From the NCBI GenBank assembly GCA_031271965.1, contig JAISUS010000022.1:1-64000 (forward strand): a DNA stretch of 64,000 nucleotides, written 5' to 3'. Shown one piece after another: positions 1 to 8,075 of the stretch (its first letter is position 1; each line of letters opens with the position of its first letter). The translations under genes and the position numbers were made by a program. The notes beneath the pieces are model-generated. The model was not told where the DNA came from and did not search any database. It saw only the letters and a program-made list of their open reading frames with translations. Source of the DNA: Prevotella sp. GTDB taxonomy: Bacteria > Bacteroidota > Bacteroidia > Bacteroidales > Dysgonomonadaceae.

Positions 1-27
1 CATGTTTAATTTATAATTATTTAATTT

Positions 28-384
28 ATGAACAATTACGAAACCGTTTTCATTTTGACTCCCGTTTTGTCTGATGTACAGATGAAGGAAGCGGTAGAAA
101 AATTCAAAACTATTTTGACTAACGAAGGAGCCAAAATAGTGAATGAAGAGAACTGGGGACTTCGCAAATTGGCTTATCCAATTCAGAAGAAATCTACCGG
201 TTTTTATGCTTTACTGGAATTTGAAGCTGATCCGGCTGTTATCGCCAAACTAGAAGTTAACTTCCGTCGTGACGAACGTGTGATCCGTTTCTTGACTTTC
301 CGTCAAGATAAATTCTCACATGAGTACGCACTAAAGAGAAGAAGTTTAAAATCGTCTAAAAAAGAAGAAGTAAAGGAGAATTAA
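28..384 (+). CDS. rpsF: 30S ribosomal protein S6
   Basis: Structural protein of the small ribosomal subunit that sits on the platform with S18 and contacts 16S rRNA. The 118-residue product starts [12 protein letters not shown], the typical S6 opening strand, and carries the family's central [15 protein letters not shown] segment followed by the [10 protein letters not shown] helix/strand region. Length is usual for Bacteroidetes S6, including a Lys/Glu-rich tail. It is the first gene of an rpsF-rpsR-rplI operon; only 3 nt separate it from rpsR. The promoter lies left of or at the window edge and cannot be judged. Identification is secure from sequence and gene order. Confidence 0.98.
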   Translation: MNNYETVFILTPVLSDVQMKEAVEKFKTILTNEGAKIVNEENWGLRKLAYPIQKKSTGFYALLEFEADPAVIAKLEVNFRRDERVIRFLTFRQDKFSHEYALKRRSLKSSKKEEVKEN

Positions 385-387
385 ATT

Positions 388-654
388 ATGGCACAACAAT
401 CAGAAATCAGATATTTGACTCCGCCTTCAGTTGATGTCAAAAAGAAAAAATACTGTCGTTTCAAGAAAAACGGTATTAAGTATATCGACTACAAAGATCC
501 TGAGTTTTTGAAGAAATTCCTTAACGAGCAAGGGAAAATACTTCCTCGTCGTATCACAGGAACATCTCTGAAATTCCAGCGTCGTATTGCGCAAGCTGTG
601 AAAAGAGCTCGTCATTTGGCGTTGCTTCCTTACGTAACAGACTTAATGAAATAA
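388..654 (+). CDS. rpsR: 30S ribosomal protein S18
   Basis: Small-subunit platform protein that forms a heterodimer with S6. The 88-residue product contains the S18 core: a basic [12 protein letters not shown] stretch, [13 protein letters not shown], then the [18 protein letters not shown] motif and the C-terminal [14 protein letters not shown] helix. A purine-rich stretch (aaggaga) precedes the start by about 10 nt, a clear Shine-Dalgarno site, which is not common in Bacteroidetes. It lies between rpsF and rplI in the usual order. There is nothing unusual in the protein. Confidence 0.98.
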   Translation: MAQQSEIRYLTPPSVDVKKKKYCRFKKNGIKYIDYKDPEFLKKFLNEQGKILPRRITGTSLKFQRRIAQAVKRARHLALLPYVTDLMK

Positions 655-656
655 AA

Positions 657-663
657 AAGGAGG
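657..663 (+). promoter_or_regulatory. strong Shine-Dalgarno site of rplI
   Basis: aaggagg lies 8 nt before the rplI ATG at 672. Most genes in this window lack a recognisable Shine-Dalgarno site, as is usual in Bacteroidetes, so this near-perfect anti-SD complement stands out and fixes the rplI start. Confidence 0.75.
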
Positions 664-671
664 AAAAAGTT

Positions 672-1115
672 ATGCAAGTTATATTAAAAGAAGACATCCT
701 TAACCTGGGATATAAAGATGAAATAGTAACTGTAAAAGACGGTTACGGACGTAACTACCTTATTCCTCAAGGTAAAGCTGTGATAGCATCAGAGTCTGCA
801 AAGAAAGTGATAGCTGAAAACCTGAAACAACGTGCTCACAAACTTGAGAAAATCAAAAAAGATGCTCAGGAATTGGGTGCTAAGATGGAAGGTATTTCTC
901 TTACCATTGGTGCAAAAACCAGCTCTACCGGTACTATCTTTGGTTCGGTAACTAACATCCAAATAGCAGAAGCTCTTGAAAAACTAGGCTACAACGTAGA
1001 TAGAAAAGTTATCATCATAAAAGATGCGGTAAAAGAAGTAGGAAGCTATAAAGCTGTTGCTAAACTTCACAAAGAAGTTTCTGTTGAAATTCCTTTCGAA
1101 GTAGTATCGGAATAA
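672..1115 (+). CDS. rplI: 50S ribosomal protein L9
   Basis: Large-subunit protein that binds 23S rRNA near the L1 stalk base and helps maintain reading frame. The 147-residue product has the N-terminal RNA-binding domain ([15 protein letters not shown], then [16 protein letters not shown], the L9 signature), the long connecting helix at about residues 40-75 rich in Lys/Glu, and the C-terminal domain with GTIFGSVTN. Length matches the family. It follows rpsR by 17 nt and is the last gene of the operon, closed by a hairpin terminator at 1140-1169. Confidence 0.98.
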   Translation: MQVILKEDILNLGYKDEIVTVKDGYGRNYLIPQGKAVIASESAKKVIAENLKQRAHKLEKIKKDAQELGAKMEGISLTIGAKTSSTGTIFGSVTNIQIAEALEKLGYNVDRKVIIIKDAVKEVGSYKAVAKLHKEVSVEIPFEVVSE

Positions 1116-1139
1116 AAACATCCGACAATATATAGAAAG

Positions 1140-1169
1140 AAGGATTGCTCAAAAGGCAATCCTTTTTTT
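1140..1169 (+). terminator. Rho-independent terminator of rpsF-rpsR-rplI
   Basis: A 9-bp perfect stem (aaggattgc at 1140-1148 and gcaatcctt at 1156-1164) with a 7-nt loop is followed by a T run up to 1169. It lies 25 nt after the rplI stop codon. Confidence 0.9.
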
Positions 1170-1176
1170 ATATTTG
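1145..1176 (+). promoter_or_regulatory. Bacteroidetes-type promoter for the lipoprotein gene
   Basis: TTG at 1145-1147 and TATATTTG at 1169-1176, spaced by 21 nt, match the Bacteroidetes -33/-7 pattern. The promoter overlaps the rplI terminator, so upstream read-through ends where new transcription begins. The start codon is at 1213, giving a leader of roughly 30 nt. Confidence 0.55.
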
Positions 1177-1212
1177 CATCTGTATCTATTATTATAATTA
1201 AATTTATCACTT

Positions 1213-1989
1213 ATGAAAAAAGCACCCTTACTAGTTCCCATTATTATTTTCCTTTTTTCTTTCACTCAATGTAAAGACGTAAAAGAAGCAGCCATAACAA
1301 AAAAACTTGAACAGGAAGCGGAAAAATTCAACAAGCAATGCCCCATACAGGCTAATGCCGCAGTCCGCATAGACAGCTGCAAAGCCATTCCTCCAAAAAC
1401 ACTCAAATACTTCATCACTATGCTATATGTAAATGCTGCTGATTTTAATGTCACCGATTTTGAAAGATTAACCAAACCGGGCATAGTCTACAACATTCAG
1501 AATGCGGACGACTTAAAAGAAGCCAGAGAAAATAATGTTACATTCATTTATGCCTACAACGACAATAAAAGAAAACTTATAGGCGAGATTACAGTTACAA
1601 GCGAAGACTACAATAAACCAATAGATGAAATGAACAAAGGAGATATGGCTTCCATGTCGGACGAAGACATTAATTATCTCCTACAGAATACTATTTCCGG
1701 ATTAAAAGAACATTTACCAATGCAGGTTGACGAATATACAGAACTTATAGACTGTAAAGTTTTACCTGAAAAAACACTCCAATACATATACATATTTAAA
1801 AATGTATCTGTCGCACAATTTGATTCTGTTGCTTTTAAAGCGAATCAAGTACCTGCAATAACAGGAACACTTAAAAATGCAAGCGAAACCAAAGAGATTC
1901 TTAATGCCGGCGGAACATTTCTGTATATTTACAAAGATCGAGATGAAAAATATCTTTGTCAAATAAGCATTTCATCTAAAAATCTGTAA
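1213..1989 (+). CDS. hypothetical lipoprotein with two tandem repeats
   Basis: Unknown function. The N-terminus is a type II signal: Lys2-3, a hydrophobic stretch and the lipobox FTQC, so the mature protein should be lipidated at Cys20 and sit in the outer or inner membrane facing the periplasm. The 258 residues contain two related copies of about 90 residues. Copy 1 (about 40-135) runs from an IDSCKAIPPKTLKYF motif to NVTFIYAYND and LIGEITVTSEDY. Copy 2 (about 165-258) repeats this as LIDCKVLPEKTLQYI, GGTFLYIYKD and YLCQISISS. Each copy keeps one Cys before a P(K/E)KTL(K/Q)Y motif. It has its own promoter and terminator, so it is monocistronic. I do not recognise the family. Confidence 0.8.
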   Translation: MKKAPLLVPIIIFLFSFTQCKDVKEAAITKKLEQEAEKFNKQCPIQANAAVRIDSCKAIPPKTLKYFITMLYVNAADFNVTDFERLTKPGIVYNIQNADDLKEARENNVTFIYAYNDNKRKLIGEITVTSEDYNKPIDEMNKGDMASMSDEDINYLLQNTISGLKEHLPMQVDEYTELIDCKVLPEKTLQYIYIFKNVSVAQFDSVAFKANQVPAITGTLKNASETKEILNAGGTFLYIYKDRDEKYLCQISISSKNL

Positions 1990-2008
1990 TCATTTACTTT
2001 ATAATACG

Positions 2009-2046
2009 AAGCAAGGCTATCCGTTTTTCGAATAGCCTCGCTTTTT
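2009..2046 (+). terminator. terminator after the lipoprotein gene
   Basis: A 13-bp imperfect stem (gcaaggctatccg at 2011-2023 with cgaatagcctcgc at 2029-2041) is followed by ctttttc. The T run favours the plus strand, but the hairpin also lies 20 nt beyond the hcp stop on the minus strand and could help end that transcript. Confidence 0.75.
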
Positions 2047-2065
2047 CTTGTATGACAAAAGGCAT

Positions 2066-3706
2066 TTAACCTGCCAAAAACATCTCTATATCTTCTTCTA
2101 CTGTCGATATACCTCCTATACCAAAGTTTTCAACCAAGACTTTAGCTACATTCGGAGATAAAAATCCCGGAAGAGTAGGGCCAAGATGGATATTTTTCAC
2201 ACCTAAGTGCAACAATGCCAGAAGCACAATTACAGCTTTCTGTTCGTACCACGCAATATTAAACGCAATAGGCAGATCGTTAATATCTTCTAGTCCGAAT
2301 ACTTCTTTCAGTTTCAGCGCAATGATAGCAAGAGAATAGCTATCGTTGCATTGTCCGGCATCGAGAACACGAGGAATTCCACCTATATCACCCAAAGGTA
2401 ATTTGTTGTAACGATACTTGGCACAACCAGCCGTAAGTATAACTGTATCTTTTGGTAATTCATTTGCAAAGTCAGTATAATAATTACGGCCTTTCATTCG
2501 TCCATCACAACCAGCCATAACAAAGAATTTCTTTATAGCACCTGTTTTCACTGCATCAACTACTTTGTCTGCCAAAGCCATCACTTGTGCATGAGCAAAA
2601 CCGCCAACAATAGTTCCACTTTCTATTTCCTTGGGAGGTAAGCATGTCTTAGCCATCTCTATTATTTCAGAGAAATCTTTTTGTTGACCATTTTTACGTT
2701 CCGGTATATGTTTAGCTCCGTCAAGGCCCGACGCGCCTGTTGTGAAGATTCGACCACGATATGACGCATTACGCGAAGGAGGAACAATACAGTTTGTAGT
2801 AAACAAAACCGGACCATTGAATGATTCAAAATCCTCTTTTTGCTGCCACCATGCACCTCCATAATTTCCGACAAGATGCTTATATTTTTTCAAGTGTGGA
2901 TAATAATGAGCCGGAAGCATTTCACTATGAGTATAAACATCTACTCCTGTTCCCTCTGTTTGTTGTAATAGTTCTTCTATATCGCGCAAATCGTGTCCAC
3001 TGATAAGGATACCGGGATTTTTTCCTGCACCAATATTTACCTCAGTAATTTCGGGATTACCAAAACGGCCAGTATTGGCAGAATCTAATAAAGCCATCAC
3101 CTGCACGCCATATTGTCCTGTTTCGAGAGCTAAAGGAATAAGTTCAGCAACAGTAATATCCGTTCTCGTAATTTCCGCTAATGCATACTGCATAAATATA
3201 AATACCTCATCGTCTGTCTCATCCAGATTGTAGGCATGCTCAGCATAAGCAGCCATACCTTTAAGTCCGTAATGGATTAATTCTTTCAGAGAGCGGACAT
3301 CCTCGTCTTTTGTACGCAAAACACCGACTTCGAGAGCTTTGTCCATAAAGGTAGATTCATCTCCGTTCCATGTACACTCATCCGGCAGATCAGCCGGAGA
3401 AAAATTTAATAGCCCGGCCAATTCAGATTTAAGGAGCAATCCTTCTTTCACTTTATTTTTTATAGCCTCGAAATCAAAATTGGCATTTGTAATGCTAATA
3501 AACATAGCATCTACAATAAACTTATCTGCTACTTTCGAAGCTTTTTCTTCTTTTCGCAACTTATCGTTATAAACGGCAATACCCCTTGTTACAAAAAGTA
3601 GTAAATCTTGAATGTTCGAAACTTCAGGAGTTTTTCCGCATACACCCATTAATTCACACCCTGTGCCTTTAGCTGTCTCTTGACATTGAAAACAAAACAT
3701 GCTCAT
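2066..3706 (-). CDS. hcp: hydroxylamine reductase / hybrid cluster protein
   Basis: Cytoplasmic Fe-S protein with one cubane cluster and a hybrid Fe-S-O cluster. Hcp proteins reduce hydroxylamine in vitro and act as NO reductases or S-nitrosylases in vivo. The N-terminal cluster ligands are Cys5, 8, 17 and 23 (CX2CX8CX5C), the arrangement of the class I anaerobe enzymes. The hybrid-cluster region shows the C-terminal motifs [20 protein letters not shown] and [10 protein letters not shown]. The 546-residue length is normal. It lies 26 nt downstream of a ferredoxin-like gene on the same strand, which probably supplies electrons, and the pair is divergent from a Crp/Fnr regulator. NO control through the shared palindrome at 4648-4663 is inferred. 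Confidence 0.95.
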   Translation of the reverse strand: MSMFCFQCQETAKGTGCELMGVCGKTPEVSNIQDLLLFVTRGIAVYNDKLRKEEKASKVADKFIVDAMFISITNANFDFEAIKNKVKEGLLLKSELAGLLNFSPADLPDECTWNGDESTFMDKALEVGVLRTKDEDVRSLKELIHYGLKGMAAYAEHAYNLDETDDEVFIFMQYALAEITRTDITVAELIPLALETGQYGVQVMALLDSANTGRFGNPEITEVNIGAGKNPGILISGHDLRDIEELLQQTEGTGVDVYTHSEMLPAHYYPHLKKYKHLVGNYGGAWWQQKEDFESFNGPVLFTTNCIVPPSRNASYRGRIFTTGASGLDGAKHIPERKNGQQKDFSEIIEMAKTCLPPKEIESGTIVGGFAHAQVMALADKVVDAVKTGAIKKFFVMAGCDGRMKGRNYYTDFANELPKDTVILTAGCAKYRYNKLPLGDIGGIPRVLDAGQCNDSYSLAIIALKLKEVFGLEDINDLPIAFNIAWYEQKAVIVLLALLHLGVKNIHLGPTLPGFLSPNVAKVLVENFGIGGISTVEEDIEMFLAG

Positions 3707-3732
3707 AATATATTATTCTTTAAAATTGATGA

Positions 3733-4599
3733 TTATATCCATTCTTCTTTTTTTACTTCGCCTTGTACCGAAAGTACGACCACTTTCATCGGCACATTGC
3801 GTTGTGCCTGCGCACGAGCAGCCTGCGCAATCCTGACCAATCCGCCACAACAAGGTACCTCCATTACCAATACGGTAAGGGTATCTACTTGCGCTACATC
3901 AATCATTTCGGTCAACTTGTCTATATAAACCTGAATATTGCTATCCAGCTTTGGGCAAGCTATTGCCAATGCTTTCCCTTTTAGAAAACGATTATGAAAA
4001 TCGCCGCTTGCAAAAGCTGTACAATCCGCAGCTAATAGTAAATTAGAACCTTGAAGGAATCCTGCATTCGGATTCAACAGGTGCAACTGCACAGGAAACT
4101 GCCTAAGCTGAGACGGCTGAACTATTGCAGTCGTAACTGGCGCATACTTTGCAGAAACTACCGGCTCGACTTCACGCATCATTGAACCCGGACATCCGCA
4201 GGCAGAAGGGGCACCCCCCTTTTTATGAACTTGCTCAGATATAACAGAGAGATCAATATTTACTTCATACTCTTTCAAGCATTCGATTCCCTGTCTCAAC
4301 AAATCCAGCTCATTATGATCCTTTAGGTGTTTTAGATGGGCAAGAATTACTTTTTCACCTTTTGGAATCATACGTTTTATTACCGCCTCCTCGCTATAAG
4401 GCTGTGCCTCTCTTTCTTCGAAACTTATAGCATCCACCGGACATTCGCCAATACATGCGCCAAGCCCATCGCAATAAAGATCGCTAATCATTACAGCCTT
4501 TCCGTCAACAAGTTGCAAAGCACCCTCATGGCATCCAGTCACACACGCACCGCATCCGTTACATAAGTCTTCATCAATTTTTATGACAGTTCTTTTCAT
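3733..4599 (-). CDS. 4Fe-4S ferredoxin-type protein, probable Hcp electron donor
   Basis: Residues 1-60 form a bacterial 2[4Fe-4S] ferredoxin domain. The first site is classical (Cys13, 16, 19, 23 in CNGCGACVTGC). The second is odd: Cys43, Cys49 and Cys53-Pro in YCDGLGACIGECP, so one of the usual four Cys is absent. The remaining 230 residues carry more Cys motifs (ACGCPGSMM near 155, an ADCTAF segment, AIACPKLD, and VPCCGGL near 250), so further metal or cluster binding is possible. The gene is the first of a two-gene unit with hcp. In enterobacteria Hcp uses the flavo-ferredoxin Hcr instead; a donor role here is inferred from position and Fe-S content. Confidence 0.85.
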   Translation of the reverse strand: MKRTVIKIDEDLCNGCGACVTGCHEGALQLVDGKAVMISDLYCDGLGACIGECPVDAISFEEREAQPYSEEAVIKRMIPKGEKVILAHLKHLKDHNELDLLRQGIECLKEYEVNIDLSVISEQVHKKGGAPSACGCPGSMMREVEPVVSAKYAPVTTAIVQPSQLRQFPVQLHLLNPNAGFLQGSNLLLAADCTAFASGDFHNRFLKGKALAIACPKLDSNIQVYIDKLTEMIDVAQVDTLTVLVMEVPCCGGLVRIAQAARAQAQRNVPMKVVVLSVQGEVKKEEWI

Positions 4600-4618
4600 T
4601 ATTTACTTTTAGTTTACG

Positions 4619-4626
4619 CAAAAGTA
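4619..4626 (-). promoter_or_regulatory. -7 element of the ferredoxin-hcp promoter
   Basis: Reading on the minus strand the sequence is TACTTTTG, matching TAnnTTTG, 19 nt before the ferredoxin ATG. The palindrome at 4648-4663 lies just upstream, near the expected -33 region. Confidence 0.5.
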
Positions 4627-4647
4627 TATATACAATAGGTTCAAAAC

Positions 4648-4663
4648 TGTCACAGTTGTGACA
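4648..4663. promoter_or_regulatory. probable Crp/Fnr-family operator between hcp unit and regulator
   Basis: TGTCACA and TGTGACA form a 7-bp perfect inverted repeat around a 2-nt centre, a classic half-site arrangement for Crp/Fnr dimers. It sits between the divergent -7 elements at 4619-4626 (minus) and 4680-4687 (plus), at a distance that would let one bound dimer affect both promoters. Binding by the adjacent regulator is inferred. Confidence 0.7.
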
Positions 4664-4679
4664 TATAACAGAATATTTG

Positions 4680-4687
4680 TATCTTTG
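4680..4687 (+). promoter_or_regulatory. -7 element of the Crp/Fnr regulator promoter
   Basis: TATCTTTG matches TAnnTTTG. A TTG at 4656-4658, inside the palindrome, lies 21 nt upstream and would be the -33 element. Because this element overlaps the upstream TTG start at 4677, translation must begin downstream, at the ATG at 4707. Confidence 0.6.
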
Positions 4688-4706
4688 TCGAAATGAAAAT
4701 CATAAA

Positions 4707-5381
4707 ATGGAATTATCTGTATTAAACCAAACTCCCCTATTCCGTTCTGTACAAAGCAATGAACTAGAAAAGATATTATCGGAATTAAAGATATCCGAGT
4801 CTTTTTTCAAAAAAGGAGAAATACTTGCTCTCCAGGATGAACCTTGCAATAGGCTTATTATTCTTCTATCCGGCAGTGTTAAAGGAGAAATGACCGACCC
4901 TTCGGGAAAAGTAGTCAAAGTGGAAGATATATATGCACCGAGCCCGCTAGCAATTCTTTTTCTGTTCGGACAGAATAACCGATTCCCTGTTCAGGCTACA
5001 GCTAGAGAAGACTCTACAGCCTTAGTTATTCCCAGACAATCGATTCTTCATATGTTAAGTATGAATGAAACTATCTTGAATAACTATTTGGATATTTCCG
5101 CCGATTTTGCCTGGCGATTGAGCCAAAAACTTCATTTTATGTCTTTCCGTACTATTCGTCAAAAACTGGCAATGTATATCTTAAATTTATCGAAGATTTC
5201 GGGGAGCAATACAGTAACATTAGACAGATCGAAGAGCGCCTTAGCAGAATATTTCGGTGTATCCCGCCAGTCTTTGGAAAGAGAATTGACAAATATGCAA
5301 GCTGACGAGTTGATAATAAATAATAAAAAGGAGATTCAGATTACAGATAAAAACAAATTAGTACATCTTGTCCGTTTCTGA
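4707..5381 (+). CDS. Crp/Fnr-family transcriptional regulator (HcpR-like)
   Basis: Predicted DNA-binding regulator of 224 residues: cyclic-nucleotide-binding-type beta-barrel sensor (about 10-120), dimerisation helix, and a winged helix with the recognition segment SALAEYFGVSRQSLERELTNM near 175-195. There is no Cys cluster at the N-terminus, so it is not a canonical [4Fe-4S] FNR. The ATG at 4707 is preferred over the in-frame TTG at 4677 because a promoter -7 element covers 4680-4687. It is divergent from the ferredoxin-hcp pair and shares a palindrome with it. In Porphyromonas and other anaerobes a Crp/Fnr protein, HcpR, activates hcp in response to NO; orthology here is inferred from position. 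Confidence 0.85.
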   Translation: MELSVLNQTPLFRSVQSNELEKILSELKISESFFKKGEILALQDEPCNRLIILLSGSVKGEMTDPSGKVVKVEDIYAPSPLAILFLFGQNNRFPVQATAREDSTALVIPRQSILHMLSMNETILNNYLDISADFAWRLSQKLHFMSFRTIRQKLAMYILNLSKISGSNTVTLDRSKSALAEYFGVSRQSLERELTNMQADELIINNKKEIQITDKNKLVHLVRF

Positions 5382-5428
5382 CACACATCGACAAATATTA
5401 TACAACAAGCAACCAAATAAATAATTTC

Positions 5429-5436
5429 TATATTTG
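5429..5436 (+). promoter_or_regulatory. possible -7 element upstream of gnd
   Basis: TATATTTG matches TAnnTTTG, but no TTG is well placed upstream and the element is 180 nt before the gnd ATG. The rest of the 235-nt gap is AT-rich with no gene. It would give a long leader for the gnd-zwf-pgl operon; weak call. Confidence 0.3.
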
Positions 5437-5616
5437 ATTATTCCTCAATAAGACATTAATAATCAGAATATAGGAGTCGGAACAATATAAAGGAAGATCT
5501 TATTTAAGTTAATTTCATTAGAAATCACTAACTTCGTAAGGCTTTAAAATATTAGTTATCAAAATCTTTTAGAGCTTTAACTTGTTATAAACAATAAACA
5601 TTAATATACTTATAAT

Positions 5617-6513
5617 ATGAAGATTGGATTTGTAGGACTAGGTAAAATGGGCGGTAAAATGGTAGAACGCCTGTTGAACAGCGGACATGAAGTAGTAGTA
5701 TATAACCTGACACAGAAAGAAGTAGACGAAGCTGTAGCTAAAGGTGCTATTCCGGCTTCGAGCCTGAAAGACTTGGTTGGCAAATTGGAAGGACGTAAAC
5801 TTGTATGGTTGATGGTTCCGGCAGGAAAACCGGTAGAAGAGAATATCGCAGAACTACTAACTTTACTTAATCCGAACGACATAATTGTTGATGGAGGAAA
5901 CAGCTATTGGAGAGAAACTGTAGAACGTGGCAAAAAAGTAAAAGAAAAAGGAGTGCATTATATTGACTGTGGCACCAGTGGAGGCGTATGGGGCCTTCAG
6001 AATGGCTACTGTCTGATGTACGGCGGAGACAAAGATGCCTGTGACTTTGCAGAACCTATATTTAAAAGCCTGGCTCCCGAAAACGGTTATATGCGTTGCG
6101 GAGAAAGTGGCTCAGGGCACATGGTGAAGATGGTTCACAACGGTATTGAATATGGTATGATGCAAGCTTATGCAGAAGGTTTCGAAATAATGAAGAACTC
6201 TCCTTATGATGTGGATCTGGAAAAAGTTTCACGCGTTTGGATGCAAGGCTCCGTTGTGCGTTCGTGGTTACTGGAATTGATAGGAAACGCTCTTGACGGT
6301 AATGTAAATCTGGATGGCATCAAAGACTATGTAGCCGACAGTGGCGAAGGTCGCTGGACTGTGCAAACAGCTATGGATTTTGACGTACCGGCTCATGTAA
6401 TCACAGCTTCTTTATTTACCAGATTTGAATCGAGACAAGAGTCATCTTACGCAATGAAATTACTTGCCGCTATGAGAAACCAATTTGGCGGCCACGAAAT
6501 AAAAAAAGGATAA
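5617..6513 (+). CDS. gnd: 6-phosphogluconate dehydrogenase, decarboxylating (short form)
   Basis: Oxidises 6-phosphogluconate to ribulose 5-phosphate and CO2, the third oxidative pentose phosphate step. The Rossmann domain opens with IGFVGLGKMGGKM. Substrate and catalytic motifs follow: DGGNSYWRET, GTSGGVWGLQNG, and GHMVKMVHNGIEYG with the Lys-x-x-x-Asn catalytic pair. The protein has 298 residues, the short type found in many Gram-positive and Bacteroidetes species, against about 470 in the enterobacterial dimer; coenzyme preference cannot be told from the sequence alone. It starts the gnd-zwf-pgl operon, 26 nt before zwf. Confidence 0.95.
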   Translation: MKIGFVGLGKMGGKMVERLLNSGHEVVVYNLTQKEVDEAVAKGAIPASSLKDLVGKLEGRKLVWLMVPAGKPVEENIAELLTLLNPNDIIVDGGNSYWRETVERGKKVKEKGVHYIDCGTSGGVWGLQNGYCLMYGGDKDACDFAEPIFKSLAPENGYMRCGESGSGHMVKMVHNGIEYGMMQAYAEGFEIMKNSPYDVDLEKVSRVWMQGSVVRSWLLELIGNALDGNVNLDGIKDYVADSGEGRWTVQTAMDFDVPAHVITASLFTRFESRQESSYAMKLLAAMRNQFGGHEIKKG

Positions 6514-6539
6514 CCCATCTTTTGGATAACAAATAAAAG

Positions 6540-8075
6540 ATGAAACAAAAAATAATCAAAGACCTGGCTCTGATAATTTTCGGAGCCTCTGGTGATTTAA
6601 CCTACAGGAAGCTGATCCCGGCAGTATTCGATTTATACAAGCAGCAATCGCTTCCTCAGAATTTTGCTGTATTGGGTGTGGCCCGAAGTCCTTTTACGGA
6701 TGATTCTTTTCGCGAAAAGATGAAAGAGGGTATCAAGCTATTTGCAACAGCAAAGGATATTACCGATGACGAACTGGATTCTTTCAGTCAAAAACTTCAT
6801 TATCTATCGATAAATACAGATGACGGAAAGGAGTACGCTAAACTAAAAGAAAGACTGGAATCATTGGACAGCGAAGAAAATACCGCAGGAAACTATATTT
6901 TCTATTTGTCTACACCTCCTGCCTTATACCCACTTGTTCCTAAATATCTTGCAGAACAAGGATTAAACAAAGAAGATGGTAATTTCAGGCGTATTATAAT
7001 AGAGAAACCCTTCGGTACAGATCTAAAATCAGCCATAGATCTGAATAATTCTTTGAGAGAAAGTTACGAAGAAGATCAAATATATCGTATCGATCATTAT
7101 TTGGGTAAAGAAACCGTGCAAAACATGTTAGTCACCCGATTTGCAAATGGAATATACGAACCTCTCTGGAACCGGAATTATATATCTCACATCGAAATCA
7201 CGGCTGCCGAGAGCATCGGTGTAGAGAATCGCGGAGGTTATTACGATCATTCGGGAGCTTTGCGAGATATGGTTCAAAACCATTTATTGCAAGTTGTCGC
7301 TCTGGTGGCAATGGAGCCTCCAATGTCGATAGATTCTGTTTCCATACGAAACGAAAAATTAAAAATCTTTCAGGCACTTCGTCCAATGTCTAACGATGAT
7401 CTGTTTAAGAATGTCATACGCGGACAATATACTGCAGCGAACATAAAGGGTAAGTATGCTAAGGGTTATCGTGAAGAAAAAGATGTAAACACAGATTCCC
7501 GTACAGAAACCTATGTGGCAATGAAGCTGTTTATTGATAACTGGCGTTGGAGCGGCGTACCGTTTTATATCCGAACCGGGAAGAGATTACCTACCCGGGT
7601 TTCGGAGGTCGTTATTCACTTCAAGCCTGCTCCTCAAAAGCTATTCCCTGAGAGTGTCGATTTAAGCAGTGATGAGAATCAACTTGTCATCCGCATACAA
7701 CCGGATGAAGGCATATTACTAAAAACCAAAATGAAACTTCCGGGAAATGGTTACCAAGTAAAAAATGTAAACATGGATTTCCATTATTCTCAACTGCAAG
7801 ACACTTATCTGCCTGAAGCCTACGAGCGCCTTTTATTGGATTGTATGACAGGCGACTCTACCCTTTATATTAGGGGCGATGCTTTGGAAGCAACGTGGAA
7901 ATTTGTACAACCTTTACTCGACTTCTGGGATAAAAACCCGGAGGCACCATTGCATGGCTATCCGGCAGGCTCATGGGGCCCTAACTGTGCAGATAACCTG
8001 ATAGAAGGAGAGAAACTAACTTGGAGATATCCGTGTAAAAATCTGTCGGACGACGGCATATATTGTGAATTATGA
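6540..8075 (+). CDS. zwf: glucose-6-phosphate 1-dehydrogenase
   Basis: First step of the oxidative pentose phosphate pathway: glucose 6-phosphate to 6-phosphogluconolactone with reduction of NADP+. The nucleotide-binding start IIFGASGDLTYRKLIP is present, along with the EKPFGTDL motif and the active-site signature RIDHYLGKETVQN containing the catalytic His. The 511-residue length is typical. The C-terminal domain is complete and ends just past the pgl start: the last four bases overlap the pgl ATG, indicating translational coupling. Confidence 0.97.
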   Translation: MKQKIIKDLALIIFGASGDLTYRKLIPAVFDLYKQQSLPQNFAVLGVARSPFTDDSFREKMKEGIKLFATAKDITDDELDSFSQKLHYLSINTDDGKEYAKLKERLESLDSEENTAGNYIFYLSTPPALYPLVPKYLAEQGLNKEDGNFRRIIIEKPFGTDLKSAIDLNNSLRESYEEDQIYRIDHYLGKETVQNMLVTRFANGIYEPLWNRNYISHIEITAAESIGVENRGGYYDHSGALRDMVQNHLLQVVALVAMEPPMSIDSVSIRNEKLKIFQALRPMSNDDLFKNVIRGQYTAANIKGKYAKGYREEKDVNTDSRTETYVAMKLFIDNWRWSGVPFYIRTGKRLPTRVSEVVIHFKPAPQKLFPESVDLSSDENQLVIRIQPDEGILLKTKMKLPGNGYQVKNVNMDFHYSQLQDTYLPEAYERLLLDCMTGDSTLYIRGDALEATWKFVQPLLDFWDKNPEAPLHGYPAGSWGPNCADNLIEGEKLTWRYPCKNLSDDGIYCEL

